From: an uncultured Pseudodesulfovibrio sp.
GTDB lineage: Bacteria > Desulfobacterota > Desulfovibrionia > Desulfovibrionales > Desulfovibrionaceae
Length of the DNA stretch: 64,000 nt
Direction: 5' to 3'
Assembly (NCBI RefSeq): GCF_963677845.1
Contig: NZ_OY782498.1
Location: 692,001 to 756,000, forward strand
Below are positions 38,113 through 46,843 of this stretch, in pieces. Position 1 is the stretch's first letter. Every line of letters starts with the position of its first letter. The notes under the pieces were generated by a model. The model ran no database searches. It was not told where the DNA came from and was given only the letters and a program-made list of their open reading frames with translations. Made by a program: the position numbers and the translations under genes.

Positions 38113-38608
38113 AAAGTCAGGCCGTAAACTGAATCGGACCAATACTCATCGTGCCGCCATGTTTAAGAACATGGCCCGCGCATTGCTGACTTACGAGCAG
38201 ATTCGCACTACTGAACCTAAGGCCAAAGAACTCCGTGGCATTGTTGATAAGCTTATCACTTTGGCTCTGCGTAACGACCTGCATGCACGTCGTCAGGCTT
38301 ACAAGGTTCTTGGTAGCCATCAGATGGTCCAGCGTCTCTTTGATGAGATCGGCCCTCGCTTTGAAGGCGGTACGGGTGGTTACACTCGTATCATCAAGCT
38401 CTCCCAGCCCCGCAAGGGCGACTGCGCCCCCATGGTCATCATTGAGCTGACCAAGTTGGCCGCAGAAGCTCCGGCTGAGAAAGAAGAAAAGCCTGCCAAG
38501 GAAGAGAAGAAGGCCGCTCCTAAGAAGAAGGCAGCTGCTAAGAAAGAAGAAAAGGTTGAAGAGAAGCCTGCTGAAGAAGCTGCTTCTGAAGAAACCGAAG
38601 ATAAGTAA
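38102..38608 (+). CDS. rplQ: 50S ribosomal protein L17 with a charged C-terminal extension
   Basis: L17 is a tunnel-exit ribosomal protein. The first 120 or so residues are canonical ([17 protein letters not shown], ending in [11 protein letters not shown]). About 48 further residues, rich in alanine, glutamate, lysine and proline ([20 protein letters not shown] and on), extend it to 168. Such tails vary between species; this one may be disordered. The ATG at 38102 overlaps the rpoA stop. It is the last gene of the block and is followed by a terminator. Confidence 0.97.
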   Translation: MRHRKSGRKLNRTNTHRAAMFKNMARALLTYEQIRTTEPKAKELRGIVDKLITLALRNDLHARRQAYKVLGSHQMVQRLFDEIGPRFEGGTGGYTRIIKLSQPRKGDCAPMVIIELTKLAAEAPAEKEEKPAKEEKKAAPKKKAAAKKEEKVEEKPAEEAASEETEDK

Positions 38609-38613
38609 TATTA

Positions 38614-38644
38614 AAAGGGCAGGTCAAAGACCTGCCCTTTTTTT
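38614..38644 (+). terminator. intrinsic terminator closing the ribosomal protein block
   Basis: A perfect 12-bp stem (38614-38625 with 38629-38640, loop AAA) flows into a run of Ts ending at 38644. It is a strong rho-independent terminator six bases after the rplQ stop. Confidence 0.93.
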
Positions 38645-38686
38645 GATTACAGCTATAGAGATACTCAATGAAAAGGATAGATAAAA

Positions 38687-39574
38687 ATGGATGTGCGAAA
38701 ACTTGAAGCATTTTGCAGAGTTTATGAATTGCAAAGTTTCTCCAAGGCTGGCGATGTCATGTTTTTGTCACAGCCAACGATTAGTTCCCATGTAGCGAAT
38801 TTGGAAGAGGAACTCGGTGTCAAACTTTTTGATAGGCTGGGTCGCAAGGTAATGTCGACTCAGGCTGGAGAAGTTCTTTATGCAAGTGCGATGAAGGTTT
38901 TTGCGAATCTTGATCGGGCCAAGGCCTCAATTGAAATGTTGAGAGACAGAGTTGTGGGCGATCTTGGCATTGGGTGTAGTACAATACCTTCTTTGACCCT
39001 TTTACCGGAATTGCTAGCAGCTTTTTCTCGAAAATACCCTGAAGTCAGTTTTTCTGTTCATACACATGACTCTTCCGAGGTCATCAAACGTGTACTTTCT
39101 GGAGAATGGCCTATCGGTATCGTCGGGCAAAAGCCGGATGAGGCCGACCTCGTCGCACAACATATCGCTGATGATGAGATAATGGTCGTTGCAGCGCAAG
39201 GAGCTTCATGGCTTCCTGGCAAGGAATCTGTTTCGCTTACAGAAGCCGCTTCTTTGCCATGGATTATGCGGGAGAGAGGGTCAGCTACGCGCCGTGTGTT
39301 GGAAGAGGCTCTGGAAGGTGTTGGACATTCTATTCAGGACCTCCTCATACGTTGTCAGGTTGAAGGAACCTCAGAAAGCCTTGCTCATGCTGCTCATGGT
39401 GTCGGTATTTGCTTCACATCACGCCTTGTCGCGGAAGATATGATCTCGCGTGGAGTACTCACAGCTTTAGATATACCAGAGCTTTCAGGGACGAGACAGT
39501 TCTACCTTATCTATCATCGCGGTCGACACATGTTTCCGGCCCTGAAAGCGTTCGTCGATTTTAATACGAAGTAA
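38687..39574 (+). CDS. LysR-family transcriptional regulator
   Basis: This 295-residue protein has the N-terminal LysR winged helix-turn-helix (LEAFCRVYELQSFSKAGDVM, then LSQPTISSHVANLEEELG, about residues 5-60). The effector-binding domain spans about 90-295, with DLGIGCSTIPSLTLLP. The order resembles CysB/CysL-type regulators, but the inducer is unknown. The ATG at 38687 follows AAAGGAT. It converges on mqnA with only eight bases between the stops, so it is not divergent from the gene it might control, and its target is not evident. Confidence 0.93.
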   Translation: MDVRKLEAFCRVYELQSFSKAGDVMFLSQPTISSHVANLEEELGVKLFDRLGRKVMSTQAGEVLYASAMKVFANLDRAKASIEMLRDRVVGDLGIGCSTIPSLTLLPELLAAFSRKYPEVSFSVHTHDSSEVIKRVLSGEWPIGIVGQKPDEADLVAQHIADDEIMVVAAQGASWLPGKESVSLTEAASLPWIMRERGSATRRVLEEALEGVGHSIQDLLIRCQVEGTSESLAHAAHGVGICFTSRLVAEDMISRGVLTALDIPELSGTRQFYLIYHRGRHMFPALKAFVDFNTK

Positions 39575-39582
39575 TCAATACA

Positions 39583-40407
39583 CTATGGGATGAAATGTAA
39601 TTCGGGTATGTGGTTAATCAAGCCATTCTTTTTGAGGTGTGAGTAGAAAAGAGTGAGACCAGCTATTTCGTCTTCGGCAAGATCGTAGACCAGACCGTCA
39701 AAGTATGAACACATTTCTTCGTCGGATAAACAGCTTTCATCTGCTGCCAGTGTGCACATTTGCTGGATATTCTCGATGCCCCATTTTTTTGCTTCGATGA
39801 GCTTGTTGACTGCCTTGATGAGCATGTCTTTTGATGTTTTCCAACTTTCTCGTTGAACAATCCAAACTCCGAAAATGAATGGCAATCCTGTAAGCTCTCT
39901 CCAAGCTTCACCCAGATCAATCCTGTGTGGATAATCGGGGTGAAACCGAAGGTTCAATGCTTCATCTCCAATAGCTAATATGGCATCTGGCCGTTCTCCC
40001 TTTGCAAGGGTTTCCGTCGCATTGCCTGTAGTGTATCCAGTTTCAATTTTCCAAAGTTCGTTTTGCAATACGGAGAGCAGAGCTGCTGATGTATGTGTTT
40101 GTGAGCTCACTAAAATTGTTTTCTTCTGAAGTTCTTCAACCGGGTAGCGACTCAAAAGAAGAACACTTTGGACAGGACCACGGCTTCCAATGGCAATGTT
40201 GGGAATGAGATAGTACTTCTCCGGGTGGCGAGCATATTCAATGGAAGAGGCCGCTGAAATATCCAGTTTGCCTTCGTCCATAAGGTTGTTCAATGCCGCT
40301 GGTGGACCTGATTGTATTTCAAAGTTGTTGGCAATCAAGCCAGATTCCAACGGATGATAGATAGGTAAGACGTTAAGGTAGCCGATTTTTCCGAGCTGAA
40401 TGGACAT
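39583..40407 (-). CDS. mqnA: chorismate dehydratase MqnA (futalosine menaquinone pathway)
   Basis: MqnA converts chorismate to 3-[(1-carboxyvinyl)oxy]benzoate, the first step of the futalosine route to menaquinone. The 274-residue protein begins GKIGYLNVLPIYHPLE and contains the ligand-site elements DISAASSIEYAR, GSRGPVQSVLL, SSQTHTSAALL and AILAIGDEAL. I chose the ATG at 40407 because GGAG lies eight bases upstream; it overlaps the mqnC stop by one base (TAATG). It is the last gene of the TetR-mqnE-mqnC-mqnA unit. Confidence 0.95.
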   Translation of the reverse strand: MSIQLGKIGYLNVLPIYHPLESGLIANNFEIQSGPPAALNNLMDEGKLDISAASSIEYARHPEKYYLIPNIAIGSRGPVQSVLLLSRYPVEELQKKTILVSSQTHTSAALLSVLQNELWKIETGYTTGNATETLAKGERPDAILAIGDEALNLRFHPDYPHRIDLGEAWRELTGLPFIFGVWIVQRESWKTSKDMLIKAVNKLIEAKKWGIENIQQMCTLAADESCLSDEEMCSYFDGLVYDLAEDEIAGLTLFYSHLKKNGLINHIPELHFIP

Positions 40408-41477
40408 TAACAATTCTCCAGAATGGTATAATTCATGGACCGTTGCTTTGGTATGAATCCGGCAGCCATGACCAGACGATCAATTTCTTCGCGTGAAAGT
40501 CGAAATGAAATGCCAGCCGCTTTGACCACATTTTCTTCGAGCATGGTTGACCCAAAATCATTACCACCAAAAAAGAGTGCAAGCTGGGCGATTTTTGGCC
40601 CCATTGTTACCCATGAAACCTGGATGTTATCCACGTTGTCGAGCACAATGCGGGAAACTGCCAGCAGTCGTAAATATTCGATGCTTGTCAGTTTGCGGCA
40701 GTGGGGAAGTTCGGTGTGATCCGGTTGAAAGGTCCATGGTATAAACGCTGTGAAGCCACCTGTACGGTCCTGTGTCTCACGCACGGCGAAAAGATGTTGT
40801 AACCGTTGGGCCGGAGTTTCTTCGTGGCCAAACATCATGGTTGCAGTGGTTCTTAATCCTTGATTGTGCGCTTCTTCCATGACCTCAAGCCATTGCCCTG
40901 CAGGACATTTATTGGGCGCAACTTTGGATCTGACAGCATCTACAAGAATTTCGGCACCACCGCCGGGGATTGAGTCCAAACCAGCTTTGTACAAGCGGTC
41001 GACAACTTCGGCGATAGGGATACCTTCCTTTTCGCTCCAGAAGACAATTTCTGGAGGGGAAAAAGCGTGGATATGGACCGTATAATTTTTTTTAATATAC
41101 CGAAGCATTTCTTCGTACCACGTCAGTGGTAAATCCGGGTGATGACCACCCTGCATAAGAATTTGGGTGCCACCGAGATCGAGTGTCTCCTGAATTTTGT
41201 TACCGATTTCTTCATACGTCAGCACGTAGCCGCCGTCTTGGTCCGGTTCACGGTAGAACGCGCAGAACTTGCAGCAACATACACATATATTTGAGTAATT
41301 GATGTTGCGGTCTACGACATACGTGACAATCGGTTCAGGATGTTTCTTTAATCTAACATGATGGGCTAATCGCCCAAGATCATGAAAATTGGCATCATCA
41401 TAAAGAAGTTGAGCTTCATGAAAATCAATACGCTCTCCACCCAGAACTTTTTTAAAAATATCTTCAAGCTTGTTCAT
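40407..41477 (-). CDS. mqnC: cyclic dehypoxanthine futalosine synthase MqnC
   Basis: MqnC is a radical SAM enzyme that closes the ring of dehypoxanthine futalosine. The 356-residue protein carries the CxxxCxxC cluster motif in NICVCCCKFCAFYRE, the glycine-rich GGTQILMQGGHHPDLP, and PGGGAEILVDAVR, all characteristic of the MqnC/MqnE/CofH group. It lies between mqnE (53-base gap) and mqnA (overlapping). It is cytosolic. Confidence 0.95.
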   Translation of the reverse strand: MNKLEDIFKKVLGGERIDFHEAQLLYDDANFHDLGRLAHHVRLKKHPEPIVTYVVDRNINYSNICVCCCKFCAFYREPDQDGGYVLTYEEIGNKIQETLDLGGTQILMQGGHHPDLPLTWYEEMLRYIKKNYTVHIHAFSPPEIVFWSEKEGIPIAEVVDRLYKAGLDSIPGGGAEILVDAVRSKVAPNKCPAGQWLEVMEEAHNQGLRTTATMMFGHEETPAQRLQHLFAVRETQDRTGGFTAFIPWTFQPDHTELPHCRKLTSIEYLRLLAVSRIVLDNVDNIQVSWVTMGPKIAQLALFFGGNDFGSTMLEENVVKAAGISFRLSREEIDRLVMAAGFIPKQRSMNYTILENC

Positions 41478-41530
41478 TTTTTACTCGCTTGGATCCTATT
41501 TAGTTAGCCTTCTCTCATCAGTCGGAGGCA

Positions 41531-42625
41531 TTAAACTTCGTTAAAAAAACCGTCGCGCTCTACAGGGGTGCACCCGCATCCTTTGATCATTTCGGTCAAT
41601 TCAGATCGTGTCATTCCCTGTTCGGAGGTGGCTCCAGCTTCGTGCCCGATCTTTTCCTCGACCACTGTACCGTCGAAGTCGTCAGCGCCGAATTTAAGGG
41701 CAGCCTGCGCTTGCTTTACGCCGAGCATCACCCAGTAAGCTTTGATGTGCGGGATGTTGTCGAGCATTAAACGACTGATGGCGATGGCACGTAACTCATC
41801 CAATCCCGTCAGGGGATTTTCGATAGTCAACTGGCTGTTTTCAGTCAGGAAAGGCAATGGAATAAAACAGGTGTACCCGCCGCCACGGTCTTGGGATTCA
41901 CGTAATTGAATCAAATGGTCTATGCGATCTTCAATGGATTCGATGTGACCGAAAAGCATGGTGCAGTTTGTTTTCAACCCCAGTGCGTGAGCTTCTTCGT
42001 GGACTGCCAGCCATTCTTTGGCCGTGGATTTGCGAGGACAAATTTTTTCCCGAGTCTCGGGTGCGAATATTTCGGCACCGCCACCGGGTAACATATCCAA
42101 CCCTGCGGCTTTGAGTCGAGTCAGTACTTCGCGTGTGGATATATTTTCGAGTTGTGCAAAGTGCGCGATTTCAACGGCTGTGAAACATTTGAGGACAACT
42201 TCAGGCAGTCGTTCCTTGATGGCATTGAGAATTCCTTCAAAGTAATCCAGTTTGAGTTTGGGATGACAGCCGCCGACGATGTGTATTTCACGTGGAGTCA
42301 GTGCAGCACTATTTATTTTTGCAATGACATCTTCCTTGCTTAGTACGAAGCCGCCTTCCTGTCCTTCTTCTCGTTGATAGGCACAGAATACGCAGCCGTT
42401 GACACACACATTGGTGTAGTTGACGTGTTGGTTGACCACGTAGAAGGCTTTGTCGCCGTGCAGTCGTGTGCGGACCATGTGGGCGAGTGCTCCTACAGCA
42501 AGTGGTTCTGGACATTCAAAAAGTTTGATGCCGTCTTCGAAACTCAGTCGTTTGCCGAGCTCGACCTTGTCCCTGATGTCGGCAAGGCCCATGTTCTCAT
42601 AATAATCGCTGTTGAATAGACGCAT
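41531..42625 (-). CDS. mqnE: aminodeoxyfutalosine synthase MqnE
   Basis: MqnE is the radical SAM enzyme that joins the MqnA product to S-adenosylmethionine, giving 6-amino-6-deoxyfutalosine. The 364 residues contain CVNGCVFCAYQRE (CxxxCxxC), IHIVGGCHPKLKLDYFE, and MLPGGGAEIFAPETR. It starts at ATG 42625, 15 bases after the TetR gene stop in the same direction. A nucleosidase must process the product before MqnC acts; no mqnB or nucleosidase gene is in the window. Confidence 0.95.
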   Translation of the reverse strand: MRLFNSDYYENMGLADIRDKVELGKRLSFEDGIKLFECPEPLAVGALAHMVRTRLHGDKAFYVVNQHVNYTNVCVNGCVFCAYQREEGQEGGFVLSKEDVIAKINSAALTPREIHIVGGCHPKLKLDYFEGILNAIKERLPEVVLKCFTAVEIAHFAQLENISTREVLTRLKAAGLDMLPGGGAEIFAPETREKICPRKSTAKEWLAVHEEAHALGLKTNCTMLFGHIESIEDRIDHLIQLRESQDRGGGYTCFIPLPFLTENSQLTIENPLTGLDELRAIAISRLMLDNIPHIKAYWVMLGVKQAQAALKFGADDFDGTVVEEKIGHEAGATSEQGMTRSELTEMIKGCGCTPVERDGFFNEV

Positions 42626-42639
42626 AATTCCTCCCGTAT

Positions 42640-43290
42640 TCAGGATGGATTACCCAGTCCACGCCGAAGAAAATCTGTTATGGCGCGGGCTTTGTTTTCC
42701 GTTGTTTGTCTGTCTGTGTCGTACAGGGTTATGGGGCCGTCCAGATGGGGGACGGCGTGGGCCTGAAAAAAACGATCCATGATGGAGTCCAGATGAAAAA
42801 TCACCATATCCGGGTCAAGGTCATTTCGTAGTTCGCCTGATTCCATGGCTGCAGTGACCAATGATCGGAGATATTTTGATGATCCCCGGCGTACTTCACT
42901 GAGGAATTTGTCACGCATGGGGAAATTTTCTTGGAAGAGCATCTTCAGGTAAATTCGATAAATGTGCGGGTGTGCTTGTATGAAGTCCACACCGGCCAAC
43001 AGGCTTTTTTCAATGCGTTCGAAAAAATCCTTGTCCGAGGTTGTTTCTCGGATATGCTTGAGCGGCTGTTTGAATTGATTGACTGCATGACCGAATAGGT
43101 ATTCGAACAGCCCTTGCTTATTGCCGAAGTATTTGAACAGTGAACCTTTGGCTATGCCAAGTCGTTTGACGATGCGGTTGATGCTGGCCTGATGATATCC
43201 ATACTCAGCGAACTCCGAGGTAGCTTCGTTCAATACGCGTTCCTGTTTGGCGTCGGGTAGATTTTCAAACGTTTTTGAATTTTGTGTCAT
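42640..43290 (-). CDS. TetR-family transcriptional regulator at the head of the mqn operon
   Basis: A 216-residue protein with an N-terminal TetR helix-turn-helix (RVLNEATSEFAEYGYHQASI, then GSLFKYFGNKQGLFEYLF, about residues 13-60). A C-terminal ligand domain follows, of the length and pattern seen in fatty-acid-responsive members (YIQAHPHIYRIYLKMLFQEN-like region). I chose ATG 43290; the frame extends upstream without family similarity. It is the first gene of the minus-strand unit containing mqnE, mqnC and mqnA and is divergent from mqnD, so it may control menaquinone synthesis. This is an inference from position. Confidence 0.9.
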   Translation of the reverse strand: MTQNSKTFENLPDAKQERVLNEATSEFAEYGYHQASINRIVKRLGIAKGSLFKYFGNKQGLFEYLFGHAVNQFKQPLKHIRETTSDKDFFERIEKSLLAGVDFIQAHPHIYRIYLKMLFQENFPMRDKFLSEVRRGSSKYLRSLVTAAMESGELRNDLDPDMVIFHLDSIMDRFFQAHAVPHLDGPITLYDTDRQTTENKARAITDFLRRGLGNPS

Positions 43291-43323
43291 GTGGTTGCTC
43301 TTGATTTCACCGCGTGGTTCGAC

Positions 43324-43346
43324 TAGTGGTGACCGGGTGGTCACTA
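43324..43346. promoter_or_regulatory. palindrome between tetR and mqnD (candidate operator)
   Basis: GTGACC and GGTCAC form a perfect inverted repeat with a four-base centre (43329-43344). It is flanked by TAGTG and CACTA, a second partly overlapping inverted repeat. It lies in the divergent promoter region, 34-56 bases upstream of the TetR start, where an autoregulatory TetR operator would be expected. Confidence 0.45.
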
Positions 43347-43411
43347 TCTCTATAAGCGGTGGTCTCGCCTGTCAATAGGCGTGAAGTTATTTTATATGCT
43401 AGGAGGATTTT

Positions 43412-44239
43412 ATGAAGAGAACATTGACAATTGGGTATTCCCCTTGTCCAAATGATACGTATATTTTTCAAGCGCTTGCATCCGGTGTGGTGTCTTGGCC
43501 GGGCGACCTTGATATTACTTTGGCTGATGTTGAGGATTTGAACGGTCAGGCCGCTTCCGGTTTGCTTGATGTGGTTAAGGTATCTGTTGCCGCCGCTTCC
43601 GGGATTCTGGATGAATATATCCTGCTTCGGGCCGGTGGAGCCATGGGATATGGCGTTGGTCCTATTCTGGTGGCAGGAGAAGCGTGTGACCTTGCTGCAT
43701 TGGACGGCAGGAAAGTAGCAATTCCGGGTCGAAATACTACGGCCAACCTGTTGTTTGGGTTGTGTTGTCGTGAGGCTGGTATACACGTTGAATTGGTCGA
43801 AATGGTTTTTGATGAAGTTATGCCTGCGGTCGTGTCAGGCGAAGTCGCTGCCGGGGTTGTCATTCATGAGGGGCGTTTTACTTTCGCAGATCAGGGGTTG
43901 ACGCGAATCCTTGATCTCGGTGCATGGTGGGAGAAATATACTGGGCTGCCTATTCCGTTGGGAGCCATAGCCATCAAGCGTTCACTTGGACCTGAAGTGG
44001 CTCGTCAGATGAATGAGGCTATTCGGCAGAGTCTGATTGCTGCACGGGAGCATCCCGAAGCCGGACGTGAATATATTAAGTCGCATGCACAGGAAATGGA
44101 TGATGCTGTGATTGCAACGCACATCGATACGTTTGTGACAGAGTATAGTTTGGATGTCGGCGACGGCGGTGTAGAGGCTGTGTCCAGGCTGCTGAAAGAG
44201 GCAGGGTGTACTCGCGAAGATGTTTTTATCCCAGTGTAG
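43412..44239 (+). CDS. mqnD: 1,4-dihydroxy-6-naphthoate synthase MqnD
   Basis: MqnD converts cyclic dehypoxanthine futalosine to 1,4-dihydroxy-6-naphthoate. The 275-residue protein has a periplasmic-binding-protein-like fold without a signal peptide. It starts LTIGYSPCPNDTYIFQAL and contains ALDGRKVAIPGRNTTANLL, VVIHEGRFTFADQGL and GLPIPLGAIAIKR. The start is ATG 43412, after AGGAGG. It is divergent from the TetR-mqnECA unit, with a palindrome between them. Confidence 0.95.
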   Translation: MKRTLTIGYSPCPNDTYIFQALASGVVSWPGDLDITLADVEDLNGQAASGLLDVVKVSVAAASGILDEYILLRAGGAMGYGVGPILVAGEACDLAALDGRKVAIPGRNTTANLLFGLCCREAGIHVELVEMVFDEVMPAVVSGEVAAGVVIHEGRFTFADQGLTRILDLGAWWEKYTGLPIPLGAIAIKRSLGPEVARQMNEAIRQSLIAAREHPEAGREYIKSHAQEMDDAVIATHIDTFVTEYSLDVGDGGVEAVSRLLKEAGCTREDVFIPV

Positions 44240-44277
44240 AAGATTTCACGGAATGATTTTTAGATGGACGGGAAGGC

Positions 44278-45180
44278 TTATGTTGCTTTCTCGTCTTTTT
44301 TATTGCCGCCCTGACTTACATATACGCCAACAATCACTAGCGCTGATGCTGCATATTGGATCCAGTTGAGTCGTTCGTTGAGAAATATCATTCCCAGAAT
44401 GAGTGTGATGACCGGGATCAGGTTGATAAAGGATGAGGCCTGACCAACCGGGATTTTTGACATGCCGTAGTTATAAAGACCGTAGGCCAGGATAGTGACC
44501 ATGATACCGAGGTAAAAAATGGTGGAAATGCCGAAAAGATCAAATGATGTTGGCAATGTGGTCGAGGGCAGAAAGAGGAGAGGGAAGTAGAAGATGGCTC
44601 CGATGAATGCCTGTATCATAGTCAGAAACCACGGATTGTAACGCGGTGTTAGTTTTTTGAGAGAGATCATATATCCCACAGCGCAGACCATGGCCATGAA
44701 TTCCAGAAAGTTGCCAAGGATTGGATTGGACGCTGTCGCAGTGGATTCTGCTGCGGCAGAGAGTATGACGGCACCGATAATGGCGAGTCCGAAGCTGACG
44801 GCCATGCGGCGAGTAAGTTTTTCGCCAAGAGTAAATCGAGCAACGACTGCAGCCATGAGTGGAAGCAGGGCGCAGATCATTCCTGCCTGTGATGCGTCTG
44901 TATATGTCAAGGCCATTGCTTCGAAGACGAAATAGAATCCTGGTTCACAGACACCCATGAAGACAAGGAGTTTCCAGTCGCCGGCTTGATATTCGATATT
45001 TTTTAATTTCTTGAAAATAAGAAGAAAGCAAAGGCTGGCAATAAACATGCGACCAAAGATAACCACCATTGGGTCGAATCTTTGGAAAGCGAATTTGAGA
45101 ACGATGAAGGAACTGGACCAGAGCAAGACTGCTATGCCGAGAGCTAGAAATGCTTGGGTTTTTCCTGATATTTTGCGCAA
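44278..45180 (-). CDS. DMT-superfamily permease (two EamA domains)
   Basis: This 300-residue inner-membrane protein has about ten transmembrane helices in two EamA repeats. The first starts at LGIAVLLWSSSFIVLKFAF and the second near LGNFLEFMAMVCAVGYMIS. Members export amino acids, metabolites or drugs; the substrate cannot be inferred. The start is TTG 45180, supported by AAGAGG eight bases upstream; no ATG precedes it in frame. It converges on mqnD. Confidence 0.9.
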   Translation of the reverse strand: MRKISGKTQAFLALGIAVLLWSSSFIVLKFAFQRFDPMVVIFGRMFIASLCFLLIFKKLKNIEYQAGDWKLLVFMGVCEPGFYFVFEAMALTYTDASQAGMICALLPLMAAVVARFTLGEKLTRRMAVSFGLAIIGAVILSAAAESTATASNPILGNFLEFMAMVCAVGYMISLKKLTPRYNPWFLTMIQAFIGAIFYFPLLFLPSTTLPTSFDLFGISTIFYLGIMVTILAYGLYNYGMSKIPVGQASSFINLIPVITLILGMIFLNERLNWIQYAASALVIVGVYVSQGGNKKDEKAT

Positions 45181-45258
45181 TGTGTGAACCTCTTTTACAA
45201 ACTGTTCCCTGATTTACCATTGATCATATGGGATGGAAATAGGATTTGATCCATAAAA

Positions 45259-45295
45259 CGTGAAAAGGGTTCCGCATAGCGAAACCCTTTTCACG
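45259..45295 (-). terminator. intrinsic terminator after the Mla/DarP operon (minus strand)
   Basis: A long hairpin of 16 paired bases with one mismatch (arms CGTGAAAAGGGTT and AACCCTTTTCACG, continued by CGC/GCG) is followed on the minus strand by TTTTAT. It lies 20 bases after the stop of the zinc-ribbon gene. Confidence 0.85.
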
Positions 45296-45314
45296 GTGTT
45301 CTATGAAAAAAACT

Positions 45315-45584
45315 TTAGTGAGGGCAGACGGCAAGGACGTTGACCGGCTTGAACCCATTGGCCGGGTCTTCAGCATATCGGCATCCCAAGTGGGAGTCCT
45401 CGCGTTTATGAAGGATGTCCTCTTCGGAACCAAGATAATGCGGACAGTTGTTATTGTTGCAAATAAGGATGACATTCCACCCGGTTTCGGGCGGTGCGAG
45501 CCACGCTTCCATCGTTTTGCCGCAATGCGGACAATCTCTGTCAGGCAACTCGGTGACTACTCCGGCATATTCGTGAATGACCAT
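45315..45584 (-). CDS. small zinc-ribbon protein of unknown function
   Basis: An 89-residue protein whose start at ATG 45584 is supported by AAGGAG six bases upstream. It has a CPHCGK knuckle (about residue 18) and a second group CNNNNCPHY about 25 residues later, a likely zinc ribbon. A further GCRYAEDP and a final VCPH follow. I do not recognise the family. It is the last gene of a minus-strand series beginning with the STAS-MlaE gene and is followed by a terminator. It is probably cytosolic; a role in nucleic acid or protein binding is only a guess. Confidence 0.7.
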   Translation of the reverse strand: MVIHEYAGVVTELPDRDCPHCGKTMEAWLAPPETGWNVILICNNNNCPHYLGSEEDILHKREDSHLGCRYAEDPANGFKPVNVLAVCPH

Positions 45585-45677
45585 GGTTATCTCCTTGCAG
45601 TACGACGGAATCTGCCGTCGATCATGTTCTGTCGGCAATAGATAAAACCTGTTTGGCCTACGTCAAGAGGGAAGACC

Positions 45678-46211
45678 CTAATTTTCCCTATCAAAGGGCA
45701 AAGTTCGAAGGAATTTGAAGAGAGCTCGAGAATCTTTCGGTGGTTTTTCTTTGGCTTTTTCCCTGCGTGCGCCCAGTGTAAGCTGGCGGAGTCTCTGTCC
45801 GCTTTCGGGATGGGTCTCAAAAAGTTCTTGCAAGAGGTCATCATCCCCATCAATCAATCGTTCTCTTATTATTTCAAGTCGATGGAATTCTGCTGTTTTA
45901 ATGGAATGTCCATTTTTAGCAGCTTCGACAATCTCTTGTACATGACTGGTGTCAAAAGTGCGCATGAGTTTGCCCACGTACTGCATATGGCGACGTGTAG
46001 CTTCATGTTTGGGTATCTTCTTGATGAGTAACAGCGCCGCTTCTACTTCGGGAGGGAGATGAGCCTCTTTGATTGTGGCATCACCCAGTGCTGCGAGATC
46101 TGCACCGAGTTGTTGCAAATCTTTCATGTTCTTTTTTAACTGGGTACGACTTGGGCCGTCATGGACTTCGTCGAATTCCTCGGGGCGATATATTTTGTTT
46201 TTCTTTCCCAT
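45678..46211 (-). CDS. darP: ribosome-associated protein DarP (YjgA, DUF615)
   Basis: DarP assists late maturation of the 50S subunit in E. coli. The 177-residue protein has the family features: PSRTQLKKNMKDLQQLGADL near the start, then HEATRRHMQYVGKLMRTFD in the middle, and a charged helical C-terminus (RRLRQLTLGARRE-like segment). The ATG at 46211 lies two bases after the stop of the lipoprotein gene, so it is translated together with the Mla-type operon, an unusual neighbour for a ribosome factor. Confidence 0.88.
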   Translation of the reverse strand: MGKKNKIYRPEEFDEVHDGPSRTQLKKNMKDLQQLGADLAALGDATIKEAHLPPEVEAALLLIKKIPKHEATRRHMQYVGKLMRTFDTSHVQEIVEAAKNGHSIKTAEFHRLEIIRERLIDGDDDLLQELFETHPESGQRLRQLTLGARREKAKEKPPKDSRALFKFLRTLPFDREN

Positions 46212-46213
46212 TA

Positions 46214-46828
46214 TTACTTCAGGCCTGCGGTTCCCAGGTCGGTTTCAAGATTGGTGTAAATGGTCTGAACTCCCTGAGTCATGGCGCTGACCAGGGCTGT
46301 AGCTGAAGATTCGGGCATGGATATACGCTCGGCATATGTGCTGGAGAAAATGATTTCATTATTCGCCGAAGCTTCATCAACTACGAAGAACTGCATTTCC
46401 ACTACTGCGGCGGGTGTGTCAAGGGAATAGTCTCCATAGAGAGAGTTGATCACACCTTCAAGCGTTAATCCGGGGACGACCATGCTGCCGGGTTCGATGA
46501 TGTGGGTAAAGAGTTTTGTACCTCTGAGCCACTTGCGCAGTTCCGTGGTCAGCATGTCTGCCGGGGGGACAAAGAACATATTATAGAAGTCGGATTCGAT
46601 GCGTCCCTGCTTGCCGCGATACACCAGTTCTCGGGTGTTATAGAGGTTCGATATGGACAGTCTGCGAACCTTGAGCACGAAGTCATACCCTGATTGGGCC
46701 TGTTCTACCGAGCGGGTTGGTGTGATTTGGAAATACCTTTTATCCAAAGGTTTTCCACCCAACTTGACGCAGGCTGCGGTTGTCAGGCCTACTGCCAATA
46801 TGAGGAAGAGAAGAGAGGTTTTTTTCAT
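46214..46828 (-). CDS. ABC-type transport auxiliary lipoprotein (PqiC-like)
   Basis: A 204-residue lipoprotein with a signal sequence ending at LTTAAC (lipidated cysteine near residue 20). It fits the ABC_trans_aux (DUF330) family: KRYFQITPTRS, then LKVRRLSISN and a long beta-rich body. In the Pqi and Mla-like systems such lipoproteins sit at the outer membrane and dock the MCE protein. It lies directly downstream of the MlaD-like gene and upstream of darP. Confidence 0.85.
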   Translation of the reverse strand: MKKTSLLFLILAVGLTTAACVKLGGKPLDKRYFQITPTRSVEQAQSGYDFVLKVRRLSISNLYNTRELVYRGKQGRIESDFYNMFFVPPADMLTTELRKWLRGTKLFTHIIEPGSMVVPGLTLEGVINSLYGDYSLDTPAAVVEMQFFVVDEASANNEIIFSSTYAERISMPESSATALVSAMTQGVQTIYTNLETDLGTAGLK

Positions 46829-46843
46829 GGTGTTGATCCCGGT

